A stretch of 45,150 nt of DNA, from NCBI GenBank assembly GCA_964546955.1, contig CAZJLP010000042.1, positions 1 to 45,150 of the forward strand, in the 5' to 3' direction. The notes under the pieces were generated by a model. That model was given only the letters and a program-made list of their open reading frames with translations, ran no database searches and had not been told where the DNA came from. The stretch comes from CAZJLP01 sp964546955 (GTDB lineage Bacteria; Verrucomicrobiota; Verrucomicrobiia; Opitutales; Opitutaceae). Positions 33,901 to 41,869 of the stretch are shown one piece after another; positions within the stretch are counted from its first letter, which is position 1, and each line of letters opens with the position of its first letter. The translations under genes and the position numbers were made by a program.

Positions 33901-35873
33901 CCTATCGGTACCGCGTCCGCAATAAAACGTTTGGATCGCTCTCGTCGTATTCGAATGAGGCGACCGCCGTTACGCCGCTTGTGGGGGGTGTGGAATTTCC
34001 GCTGGGCAACATGCGGTTGTGGCTGAAGGCCGAGTCGAATGTGGTGGGCAGCCCCGTGATGGTTTGGAAGGACCAGTCCGGTCGCGGAAACAATGGTTCC
34101 CAGGCGACGTTAGCTAATCGTCCGACCGTCGTTCCCGACGCATTGAACGGGCGCCCTGTGATTCGTTTTGATGGCAATCACTACATCGCACTGACCTCGC
34201 TGATGACGAGCGCCACCGCCGGCGATGCTTTTATTGTCTTTAAGCAGCGCGATGGCGCCAATTCCGCGGGTCCTTGGGCGTTCGGTCTCGCCCGGTACAG
34301 CCGATACCCTCTCGACGACGGTTTGATCCAGGACGATTTTGGAACGACCGCCACCGTGAGCGGTTTCGTAGCGACCCAGGATCTTTCCTTCCATCTCTAC
34401 AACGTGACGAGTGGTCCGGATGCGTGGTCTCAGCGCCGCAACGGTTCTCAGCAGTTCCGGCGCACACCGAACACCGTCGCTTTCCACGATTCGATCACTC
34501 TCGGCTCTTCCAACGGCGGATTCGCCGTGGCGGACATAGCCGAGGTGATCGTCTATGAACGGGTGTTGTCCGACGCGGAACGTTTCATGGTGGGCGCCTA
34601 CCTTTCTCAGAAATATGCGCTTCTCCCGGCGGCGGTGGCCACACCGCAGGCGCTAGCCGTCGACGCGTTGTCGACCACTCAGGCCTCCCTGCGGTGGCGG
34701 CACGACGTGTCTGACTCGCTGATCCTTTATGTCGTCGAACGGCAAATCGGTGCCGAATCGTGGCAAGTCGCGGCCGAAGTGGCAAATGCCCATAGCTACG
34801 TTGATCGAGGCCTCCCGCCCGGTGCCGCCGTCAATTACCGCCTGAAAGCAAAAACCTATGGTGGTGAGTCGGCTTATACTGGCACCGTGTCGGTCGCGCT
34901 CCCGGTCGGTGGAGTTTCGGATCTGCCGTTAGAGAATTTGCGGCTGTGGGTAAAAGGCGACGCCGTGGCGACAAGCGGGGAAGTCGGCACCTGGCCTGAC
35001 TTGTCGGGGCGCGGCAACGACCTTCGCCAGCCGGGAAAGACGTTTCGTCCGGTCGTTGCCCAGGATGTTCTCAATGGCTCCGCAATCGTCCGTTTTGACG
35101 GCCTGGACAACTACATCAGCGCGATCGACCTCATGAACGGGGCCACCGCGGGCGATGCCTTCATCGTGGTATCGGCTATGCGCAATGGCCAATCCGGTGG
35201 GCGAGGCCTTTGGCGCTTCGGAACGCCGTCAGGCGCTGCTTACACAGCGGTCGACGGCTACGCTCACGACGATTTCGGATCCACAACCCTGGAGCAGGGG
35301 GGCATGTACGCCAAAGACGAAGTGGAGGCGTTTCACCTCTATAATGTCCAGTCAGGTCCAGGGAGTTGGGCGCAGTGGCGAAACGGCGCGCGTCGTTTCT
35401 ATCGCAACGCAAACGTCGTCAACTTCCCGAGCACCGTTTATCTCGGAAGCGGTAACGTGGGCTATCTCGCAGGCGACATCGCCGAAGTGATGGTCTACGA
35501 CCGGGTGCTGACCGACCGCGAACGCGAGAACGTAGGCAATTACCTCAATCTCAAGTATGGGTTAACGTCGCGAGTCGCTTTCGGTAGTTACCGCGACAGC
35601 AACCAGAACGGTCTAAGCGACAAGGTCGATGCCCAACGCGGGTTGGATCCGTTTTCAAACGACGTCGACGGAGACTCCTTGGGGAACCTAGACGAATTGC
35701 GCGCAGGCACCGATCCGCTCAAGAGCGACACCGACGACGACGGCGTCGCCGACAACCTTGACGCATTCCCGCTCGATCCCACCCGCTGGCAGCTTCCGCC
35801 GCCCGTGCCAGGCGACACCACTCCTCCCGTGATCAACGTCGTCCAGCCGAGTGACGTCACACCTTTGCCTTAA
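30975..35873 (+). CDS. Secreted multidomain protein: CBM-like, FnIII, LamG (x3) and TSP3 calcium repeats
   Basis: This 1632-aa protein has a signal peptide (LLSSFVFLFAVTAASAQ). Residues about 20-190 form a CBM6-like beta sandwich (VVMEAENFTTSV). A fibronectin type III domain follows (about 205-290) and a bacterial Ig-like domain (about 293-385). The first concanavalin-like domain leads to thrombospondin-type-3 repeats (DADDDGMDDAWE, DSDGDGLIDSDE, near 590-680). Three LamG-like modules start near 693 (SGRGNHASQ), 1011 (SGRGNNGSQ) and 1321 (SGRGNDLRQ), separated by FnIII domains. A second set of TSP3 repeats (DVDGDSLGNLDE, DTDDDGVADNLD) ends the chain near 1605. No membrane anchor is present. 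The RHS gene starts 5 nt downstream, so the two are co-expressed. Adhesion to glycans is likely from the domains. Confidence 0.88.
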   Translation: MRVLLSSFVFLFAVTAASAQPAFLESGGQVVMEAENFTTSVAGTGSANGQTWNAVTITGSSGGARQAMSNTGVNTSDTLVGPRMDYRVKFATTGTYFIWVRLRGAGASDNALHAGLNGTAATLGSAGMSTGTSYNSWQWKRTKENNAVVSVNVSTVGYHTVNLWMREDGVVADKIILTTNASFASPGTGTGPAQSAKEESTPPTAPTALASSAKTATSFTLTWDASTDNVAVTGYEVFRNGTSIGTTPATPRTFNVTGLTASTSYNMTVKARDAVGNWSAASATLPVTTNAASNQAPVATLTAPPANARFTLPTSIDVTATATDSDGTIAKVEFFNGATKLGEDLTSPFAYIWAPTVPGMATLTARATDNLGLVGTSASVAVRLLPGLPYSADFEASESYAVGSLHNQRGWIVFAGAAQVSATGAAAANGTQSVILSTGVVPAEIDQEFGPGATNPPVVYVDLFAKPVAGGDLASATLFDLDAGQLAFVKSGSFGQFYALNGDGAGSGTWTALTASVPIDANNVANAWQRITARINYTAKTWDLYLNSQLIAVDLRFRLNASTYYSWFSLKGHSLSSAQLDDFYAAPTNPLFADADDDGMDDAWESQYGLSTSSNDRAGDLDGDGLSNVAEYQLRSHPGNVDSDGDGLIDSDEVTRGTNISNADSDGDSVKDGLEIALGTNPLVADSSNVPVAGLRLFLHAGPGTTALSGGSVRTWLDQSGRGNHASQPTGAWQPTLVAGAINGRAAVRFDGTDDTFSLANFMGQPTAATAGEVFVVLKTGTTPAEARKAYGFGGQWSTMYPWNGRINDDFGSNQSYDLGLAPKPVTEWHIYNASARAGEFTASVDGTPFYSRAANVVAFSTAPTIGSGVGGYHYQGDIAELLVYDIMLSDVDRMAVNSYLAAKYGFTGPASPAPGDLTASPLSPTQVSLDWTTVLPETPLVASIERQISGGPWVVVTEVAQAQSYIDRGLNPGSTYRYRVRNKTFGSLSSYSNEATAVTPLVGGVEFPLGNMRLWLKAESNVVGSPVMVWKDQSGRGNNGSQATLANRPTVVPDALNGRPVIRFDGNHYIALTSLMTSATAGDAFIVFKQRDGANSAGPWAFGLARYSRYPLDDGLIQDDFGTTATVSGFVATQDLSFHLYNVTSGPDAWSQRRNGSQQFRRTPNTVAFHDSITLGSSNGGFAVADIAEVIVYERVLSDAERFMVGAYLSQKYALLPAAVATPQALAVDALSTTQASLRWRHDVSDSLILYVVERQIGAESWQVAAEVANAHSYVDRGLPPGAAVNYRLKAKTYGGESAYTGTVSVALPVGGVSDLPLENLRLWVKGDAVATSGEVGTWPDLSGRGNDLRQPGKTFRPVVAQDVLNGSAIVRFDGLDNYISAIDLMNGATAGDAFIVVSAMRNGQSGGRGLWRFGTPSGAAYTAVDGYAHDDFGSTTLEQGGMYAKDEVEAFHLYNVQSGPGSWAQWRNGARRFYRNANVVNFPSTVYLGSGNVGYLAGDIAEVMVYDRVLTDRERENVGNYLNLKYGLTSRVAFGSYRDSNQNGLSDKVDAQRGLDPFSNDVDGDSLGNLDELRAGTDPLKSDTDDDGVADNLDAFPLDPTRWQLPPPVPGDTTPPVINVVQPSDVTPLP

Positions 35874-35878
35874 CTTCC

Positions 35879-38110
35879 ATGCTCTGCTTCAACTCCCGTT
35901 CTTCTCGCGCGCTCCCTGGTTGGATGCGAACTCTCGCCGCGTTGCTGATCCCAGCGTACGTCAATCTCGCCCTCCCAATCGCGCCGACGTTGGTCGCCGC
36001 GACTGAGGCAAGCCCCGCCACTCGCCAAATCGAGGAAGCGCCTCCGATCGTTCGAACCGCGACCGGTGTCAAAGCGAACCGCAAGCAACCGGTCCTGACG
36101 ATCGACACGCCGCAGGCATCGCCGCTGCATGCTTTCTCGGTTCCGCTTGTAGCGGTTGGGGTGACGCCGCCCGCGGCCGAGCAAAAAGCCCTTCTCGAAG
36201 CTGTATCCGCCTACCTTGCGAGCCAAGATAGCGACCGGTCGAAGGCCCTTTACGCGTTTCTCGACAAGTACCCGTCCACCGCCTACGGCGCGTCGCTGGA
36301 ATTGAATCTTGGGCTTTCCTTCGCAGCCTCGGCCTATTTTTCGCGCGCGCTGGGTGCCTTTGAGTCCGCCTGGAATCGCAGCAAGACAGCGACCGATGTC
36401 AAAGCCCGCGCCATTGCCGATCGCGCCTTTGGCGAACTTGTTCATCTGCACGCTCGCCTCGGTCACATGCAGGAGCTCGAAACGCTCTTCGATTCGGTCA
36501 AAGGCCGGGATTTTACGGGCTCCGCGACGGAGCTTGTCGATGGAGCGCGACAAGGCCTAGGGATGATGAAGGTGCGGCCGGGCGACTCGTTCAAGTGCGG
36601 CCCAGCGGCGCTCAATCGAATTTATGCCTGCCTGAACAAAACGTCCGGCGAACACGCGGTGTTCGCGGAGGCGAAGTCGACGACGCGGGGCATCAACCTC
36701 GCGGAGGTTCACCGCCTCGCCCAAAAGGCCGGAATGAAACTCCAGATCGCGAAGCGCACGCCGGGCGCGCCTCTGCTGTTTCCCTCCGTGGTGCACTGGA
36801 AAGTCGGGCACTATGCCGCGTTGATCGAAGAACACGACGGTATCATCACCGTTCAGGATCCCACGTTTGGCCCTGCGTACGCGGTCTCCCGGCAGGCAAT
36901 TGACGACGAAGCCAGCGGATATTTTCTTGTCCGTGAAGGGGCACTTCCGAACGGCTGGAGCGCCGTCGCCCTGAGCGATGCCGCGACCGTCTGGGGCCGT
37001 GGACAGGCCAATCCAGCAGACCCGCGTCGCACGACCGATAACGACCGCAAAACCAACGATGATTGCGGGAAAGGGATGGCGGTCGCAGGGGCGCACCTCT
37101 TGGTGGTGAGCTTGAATATCTCGGATCAACCGATCGGTTACACGCCGCCGGTCGGTTCGGACATCGCCTTTCGCGTGGTCTACAACCAGCGCGAAGCAAA
37201 TCAGGAACCGGTTTTCAATCACGGCAATCTCGGCCCGAAGTGGAACACGAACTGGCACTCGTACATTTCCATTCTACGCGTCGGATATCTCGTTGGTCCG
37301 GATGCGATGGTCGTGGAGGACTACCCAATTGTGCATTTGCCGAATGGAGGCACCGAAGCTCATTTCCCAGCGGTTTTTGCGGCGGGAGCGCCCTTGATTC
37401 GCCATCCCGATAGCAACGCGCTCATGACGAAGGAAGGGGACGGCTGGGTTAGAAATGCGGCCGATGGGTCAAAGATGGTGTTTCGGAAAAAGTTCGATGT
37501 GCGCGTCGCGAGCCAGACCTCTACGTCGACCGGGACCGTCAATCAGCCCTATTGGGGTTACTTCCTCGAGGAGAGCATTGACGCTTCCGGCAATCGCGTG
37601 CTGCTGACCTACGATTCCCCGACTGTAAACGGTGCCCCCAGCGCACGGCTGCGCTCCATTACCGACGCCATCGGTCAGGTATCCACCATCGATTACGATC
37701 TCTCGGGCGACGTTCTCAAGGTGACCAAATTCACCGACCCGTTTGGCCGATTCGCCACCTTTGGCTACGATGCGAACGGTCGACTCGAGCGGATCACGGA
37801 TACGATCAATCTCTCGTCGCAATTCACCTACCAGGGAGCGGGGGACTTCATCAATTCGATGACGACCCCGTATGGCACTTCGAGCTTCGCCTACAGTGGC
37901 GATGGCATTGCGCGCTGGCTGGAGCTGACGGATCCGCTCGGAGTCAAAGAACGTGTGGAGTTTCCGCTGGCGACCGCGTTCGCGACAGGACCTGTGCCCA
38001 CGGGCATGGGGGCGGCGCACCATTTCACAACGTCACCTACTATTGGAACAAGCGTGCGATGGCCGAATCTCCCGGCGTGTACTCGCGGGCTCATCAGTAC
38101 AAATGGCTGA
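35879..38110 (+). CDS. RHS protein, N-terminal part: signal peptide, TPR-like region, C39-like peptidase domain, first YD repeats (frameshifted end)
   Basis: Starts at ATG 35879 with a signal sequence (TLAALLIPAYVNLALPIAPT). Residues about 95-220 are helical and TPR-like. Residues about 227-360 look like a C39 papain-fold peptidase: Cys240 in SFKCGPAALNRI, His311 in KVGHYAALIEEHDG and Asp327 in VQDPTFG; the 16-residue His-Asp spacing is that of C39. From about residue 400 the RHS envelope begins (PPVGSDIAFRVVYNQREANQ). The true frame is lost in the G5 tract at 38008-38012 (a -1 shift); the last 35 residues are out of frame and the chain goes on in the next entry. Whether the break is real, programmed or an assembly error is open. 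Confidence 0.85.
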   Translation: MLCFNSRSSRALPGWMRTLAALLIPAYVNLALPIAPTLVAATEASPATRQIEEAPPIVRTATGVKANRKQPVLTIDTPQASPLHAFSVPLVAVGVTPPAAEQKALLEAVSAYLASQDSDRSKALYAFLDKYPSTAYGASLELNLGLSFAASAYFSRALGAFESAWNRSKTATDVKARAIADRAFGELVHLHARLGHMQELETLFDSVKGRDFTGSATELVDGARQGLGMMKVRPGDSFKCGPAALNRIYACLNKTSGEHAVFAEAKSTTRGINLAEVHRLAQKAGMKLQIAKRTPGAPLLFPSVVHWKVGHYAALIEEHDGIITVQDPTFGPAYAVSRQAIDDEASGYFLVREGALPNGWSAVALSDAATVWGRGQANPADPRRTTDNDRKTNDDCGKGMAVAGAHLLVVSLNISDQPIGYTPPVGSDIAFRVVYNQREANQEPVFNHGNLGPKWNTNWHSYISILRVGYLVGPDAMVVEDYPIVHLPNGGTEAHFPAVFAAGAPLIRHPDSNALMTKEGDGWVRNAADGSKMVFRKKFDVRVASQTSTSTGTVNQPYWGYFLEESIDASGNRVLLTYDSPTVNGAPSARLRSITDAIGQVSTIDYDLSGDVLKVTKFTDPFGRFATFGYDANGRLERITDTINLSSQFTYQGAGDFINSMTTPYGTSSFAYSGDGIARWLELTDPLGVKERVEFPLATAFATGPVPTGMGAAHHFTTSPTIGTSVRWPNLPACTRGLISTNG

Positions 38111-41100
38111 GAGCGCGAGGCTCTTCCGGTTACACGTCGGGAACCCTAGCCGCCGAGAAGGCTCCGCTGGAGGGGATCGTGTACTACAACTACGAAGGAC
38201 AGACTGACTTCAGCTTTGAAGGAACGACGGCACGCGCCACGAAAGTAGGCCGTGTCCTCGACGACGGGACCTCCCAGGTGCAGCAGTTCGAGTACAACCC
38301 GTACGGCCATGTCGTTCGCTCGGTCGATCCTTTGGGCCGCGAAACATCGTATATTTTCGATCAAGAGCCAACCTCGCCTGGATACCTGACCGACTTGAAG
38401 GAGATCAGGCAAAAGACGGGACCCAACGCCGCGGACTTTGAGGTTCTCGCGAAAGTCTCCTACGACTCTCGCCACCTCCCGCTGTCGGTGACCGACGCGG
38501 CCGGTCAGCCCACGACTTTTACGTACAATACCGCTGGCCAGGTCCGAACCGCGACCAACGCGAAAGGAGAGCTAACGACGTTTTGGTATCATCCGACGGG
38601 ACAACCTGGATTAGGCGAGCCGCTCGATCCGGCGGCGACGGGCTACTTGATCGCCCTTGACGGTCCGGCTTTGGGTGCAAGCGATTCCACTCGCTTTACC
38701 TTCGATGGCTTCGGTCGCCCTCGCACGACGACCGATAGCGAAGGATATGTCGTGACCATGGATTACGATGGCTTCGATCGGCCGACGCTCGTTTCATTTC
38801 CGGACGGAACCTACAATCAGTTGGTCTATGAGCGACTGGACTTGACCAAATCGCGCGATCGTCGCGGACGTTGGACCACGTTTGCTTACAATGCGCTCAG
38901 GCAGCGCGTCAGCAGCCGGGACCCCGCCGGTCAATTGACCCAGTTCGATTGGTGCGCGTGCGGTGCCCTGCATCAAATCATTGATCCCGCGGGCAAAGCC
39001 ACGATGTGGACGTACGACCGCCAAGGTCGGGTGATTTCCAAGACGTATGCGGATAACACGAAACAGACTTACAGCTACGAGCCGAGCACGAGTCGCTTGC
39101 TGTCGACGACGGATGCCAAAAGTCAGGTCACCACTTACCAATACTACCTCGATAACGCGCTGAAACAGGTGGCCTACAGCAATGCGGCAGTCGCTACGCC
39201 TACGGTGTCGTTCACGTACGACACCTTTTACCGCCGCGTCACCTCGATGACCGATGGCTTGGGCGCGACGATCTACAGCTACAACCCGATTCCGGTCGCG
39301 CCGACGCTTAGCGCGGGCAAGCTCGCGAGCGTGACGGGGCCTCTGGCAAATTCGACGGTGGCGTTTACGTATGACGAACTTGGTCGCACGTTGAGCACGA
39401 GCATCAACGGAGCGGCGAACACGATGACGGCGCGTTATGACACGCTGGGACGCATCGATCGGACGACGAGCTTGCTTGGGACTTTCGACTACGCTTATGT
39501 GGGCGTCACCGGGAGACTGCAGCGCGTGGACCTACCTAACGGCCAAAAGACCTTTTTTGAGTACCACCCTAACACCGCGCCGACAGGCACGGGCAATGGG
39601 GACCAGCGCCTGCGTGAAATCCGCAATCTCACTCCGTCAGGAGCCACGTTGTCGACGCATGGTTACACGTACGACATGAACGGGTTGATTCAAACCTGGA
39701 GCCAGCAGATCGATGCCAGCCCGGCGGTGACTGCCTCCTTTGAATACGACAATGCAAACCAGCTCGTCGGAGCTCTGATGCCTGTCGGCTACAGCAGCAC
39801 ACTGAAATCGCATCGTTATCGCTACGACAGCGCCGGCAATCGCACGAGCGAACAAATCGACAACCGCATCACCTCGGCGTCGCACAACACGGTCAACCAG
39901 CTCACGTCGATAGCACCCTCCGGCCCCGTTCGCGTTTCCGGCACGGTTTCCGAGGCCTCGAGCGTCACGGTTAACGGCGTCGCCGCGACGGTGGACTCGG
40001 GCAATACCTTCTCTGCCGACGTGCCGCTTAGTCCGGGAACACAGACCCTTTCCGTGGTCGCGAAAGATCCCAGCAACAACACGGCCACGCGCAATTACCA
40101 GTACACCGTCGCAAACGGAACCGGCCGCACCCTGTCCTACGACGCAAATGGAAATCTAATCAACGACGGCGCCGGCAAGACGTACGATTACGACGCCGTA
40201 AACCGCTTGGTGAAGATCACCCAAGCCAGCGGCATCACCGAATTCGCCTACAACGGCGCCGGCGAACGCGTGCAGGAGAAACTCAATGGCACGCTGATCA
40301 AACAATGGATCTGGGCCGGCGGTACCCAGCCCTCCGAAGAACGCGACGCCTCCAACAACGTCACTAAACGCTTCTTCGGCTCGGGCCAGCAAATCGCAGG
40401 AGCGAACTACTATTACGCCACAGATCACTTGGGGTCAGTCCGAGAAATGACAAATGCGTCCGGTGCCGTGCGAGCGCGGTACCAGTACGATCCCTACGGC
40501 AGACAAACCAAAGTCTCTGGCGATTTGGAGAGCGACTTCGGGTTCACGGGCCACTACCGACATCAAGCGTCTGGACTCAGTCTGACGCACTTCCGTGCTT
40601 ACGAGCCAAATACGGGCCGCTGGACAACTCGCGACCCCATCTCTGAGAATGGTGGGCTCAATCTTTATGCGTATTGCGCGAACGATCCGATTAACTATAT
40701 GGATCCCCTTGGGAAGGTACGCTGGGGCCAATTTGCAAAAGGTATCGCGGTGTTTACCGGAGGACTTGTTGCTGTTGCTGTTGCCGCCACGTCAGTGGGT
40801 GTAAGCGGCGGGCTTTCCGCTCCCGTCGCCGCGCTGCTTGCGCTGAATGGGGCTGCTGCAATCACTTATGGTCTAGGAAATATTGTTGCGGCCTTTGCAC
40901 CAGATGCAGCACAAGCGCAGAAAATGGCCGAGGCTCCTCAGAGCGCTATTCAAGCAGCTGCGCGTCTTGTGGGCGGCAAAGAGCTGCAGGACTTAGTCGG
41001 CATAGGAGAGTCTACTATTAATATCTGTGGAGGAATCGCGAATAATGTAACGAAGCTAGAGAAAGTTCAACAGTGGGTAGAGGGTGCCGACAACATGAAG

Positions 41101-41214
41101 TCCGTAATTGAAACCGCACGAGACTCCATCAACAATGCTGGCAATCCTAGTCCTCCTACTCCGATTCCGACTCCGCCTAATCCAGTGCCCACCCCAGTCC
41201 CTCCAGCAAAATGA
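38059..41214 (+). CDS. RHS protein, C-terminal part: YD repeats, RHS core and tip 1
   Basis: This is the continuation of the preceding RHS gene in the -1 frame. The typical RHS phrase FHNVTYYWNKRAMAESPGVY is already readable from about 38020, ahead of the first ATG (38059). Many YD repeats follow (FDGFGRPRTTTDSEGYV; YDGFDRPTLVSFPDG). A Big-type Ig domain is embedded near 39930-40110 (VSGTVSEASSVTVNGVAATV). The core signature lies at about 40590-40710: FRAYEPNTGRWTTRDPIS, then NLYAYCANDPINYMDPLG. After it comes a variable tip of about 165 residues with two hydrophobic segments (GIAVFTGGLVAVAVAATSVG; ALLALNGAAAITYGLGNIV) and a Pro-rich tail, with no enzyme motif. The tip region is visibly AT-richer. 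A small membrane-protein gene overlaps its stop by 4 nt. Confidence 0.88.
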   Translation: MAESPGVYSRAHQYKWLRARGSSGYTSGTLAAEKAPLEGIVYYNYEGQTDFSFEGTTARATKVGRVLDDGTSQVQQFEYNPYGHVVRSVDPLGRETSYIFDQEPTSPGYLTDLKEIRQKTGPNAADFEVLAKVSYDSRHLPLSVTDAAGQPTTFTYNTAGQVRTATNAKGELTTFWYHPTGQPGLGEPLDPAATGYLIALDGPALGASDSTRFTFDGFGRPRTTTDSEGYVVTMDYDGFDRPTLVSFPDGTYNQLVYERLDLTKSRDRRGRWTTFAYNALRQRVSSRDPAGQLTQFDWCACGALHQIIDPAGKATMWTYDRQGRVISKTYADNTKQTYSYEPSTSRLLSTTDAKSQVTTYQYYLDNALKQVAYSNAAVATPTVSFTYDTFYRRVTSMTDGLGATIYSYNPIPVAPTLSAGKLASVTGPLANSTVAFTYDELGRTLSTSINGAANTMTARYDTLGRIDRTTSLLGTFDYAYVGVTGRLQRVDLPNGQKTFFEYHPNTAPTGTGNGDQRLREIRNLTPSGATLSTHGYTYDMNGLIQTWSQQIDASPAVTASFEYDNANQLVGALMPVGYSSTLKSHRYRYDSAGNRTSEQIDNRITSASHNTVNQLTSIAPSGPVRVSGTVSEASSVTVNGVAATVDSGNTFSADVPLSPGTQTLSVVAKDPSNNTATRNYQYTVANGTGRTLSYDANGNLINDGAGKTYDYDAVNRLVKITQASGITEFAYNGAGERVQEKLNGTLIKQWIWAGGTQPSEERDASNNVTKRFFGSGQQIAGANYYYATDHLGSVREMTNASGAVRARYQYDPYGRQTKVSGDLESDFGFTGHYRHQASGLSLTHFRAYEPNTGRWTTRDPISENGGLNLYAYCANDPINYMDPLGKVRWGQFAKGIAVFTGGLVAVAVAATSVGVSGGLSAPVAALLALNGAAAITYGLGNIVAAFAPDAAQAQKMAEAPQSAIQAAARLVGGKELQDLVGIGESTINICGGIANNVTKLEKVQQWVEGADNMKSVIETARDSINNAGNPSPPTPIPTPPNPVPTPVPPAK

Positions 41215-41393
41215 AAATCGTAGATCTTTTCATTGGCTTATCGTTAGCCGCATCGGGTTACTACCTTTTATGGCGATTCAAGAGAAGCCAAACGGGTTTT
41301 CCAAGTTGGATTCCCAAAGCGGCTGTGATGTTGATGGTAACAGGCTTTATGGTGGCAATGTGGGATTTATTATTCTCCCTGGCCGGCAATTAG
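41211..41393 (+). CDS. Small membrane protein, candidate immunity protein of RHS tip 1
   Basis: This 60-aa protein starts at ATG 41211 within the RHS stop (ATGA overlap). It has two hydrophobic helices (VDLFIGLSLAASGYYLLW and AAVMLMVTGFMVAMWDLLF) joined by a basic loop (RFKRSQTGFPSWIPK). Position, size and coupling fit an immunity protein for a membrane-active tip. That is inference; no homologue is recognised. Codon use is AT-rich like the tip. Confidence 0.6.
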   Translation: MKIVDLFIGLSLAASGYYLLWRFKRSQTGFPSWIPKAAVMLMVTGFMVAMWDLLFSLAGN

Positions 41394-41575
41394 AAACAGT
41401 CGTGAGGCGAAGCCAACGAGATAGCGGGCACAAAATGCAAGTCGCTACCCAAGCGGCGCGCGCCGCGCCAGCTCTGCGAGCTGTCACGATGTCTCCTTTC
41501 TCCTCCGCTCCTGGGGGTCGCTCCGTCCGGTAAAAAGGGTGAAAGGGCTCAAGAGGGGAAAACGAAGGACTGCCC

Positions 41576-41869
41576 GTGAAGAAAGTGGTTATTGGATTGA
41601 TTATTGTATCTATAGTTGGATACATTGCTATCCGTTTTTGGGTCTGCACGGTTTACAACTATGACCGCGACATAAGAAATCAGGAGCAGATTGCGAAGGG
41701 GTACGTCTCCTTTTATCGCGACAAAAACGAGCTCCCTCCCTCCCTCCCTCAAGCAACTCGTCGCTGCGGGTTATCTGCCAGCGAAGGGCCTTTTCTATCG
41801 AGAGCCGCCTGGGTTTTGGAGCCAAACGGACGGGCGGAAAGGGGTCAAACCGTGATTATTGGTATTTGA
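41576..41869 (+). pseudogene. Membrane-anchored small protein, frameshifted at a CTCC repeat and cut by the RAYT element
   Basis: The GTG start at 41576 has a good ribosome site (GAAGGA, 41564-41569). The N terminus is a membrane anchor (VVIGLIIVSIVGYIAIRFWV) followed by a charged region ending KNELPPSL. At 41732-41750 lie 4.75 copies of CTCC. With one copy less, the frame runs on as LKQLVAAGYLPAKGLFYREP, a sensible continuation of the pseudopilin-like 'PPSLxxLV..GYLP' pattern. In the present state it switches to Arg/Cys-rich sequence. The 5' terminal repeat of RAYT element 1 (from 41838) then truncates it; the corrected frame ends in that repeat as GVKP. It could be one more immunity or tip-associated gene. 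Confidence 0.6.
41732..41750 (+). repeat. CTCC tetranucleotide tract (4.75 copies)
   Basis: CTCC repeats four times plus CTC inside the coding region of the gene at 41576. Losing one unit restores a long sensible frame, so the tract can act as an on/off switch by slippage. Confidence 0.7.
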
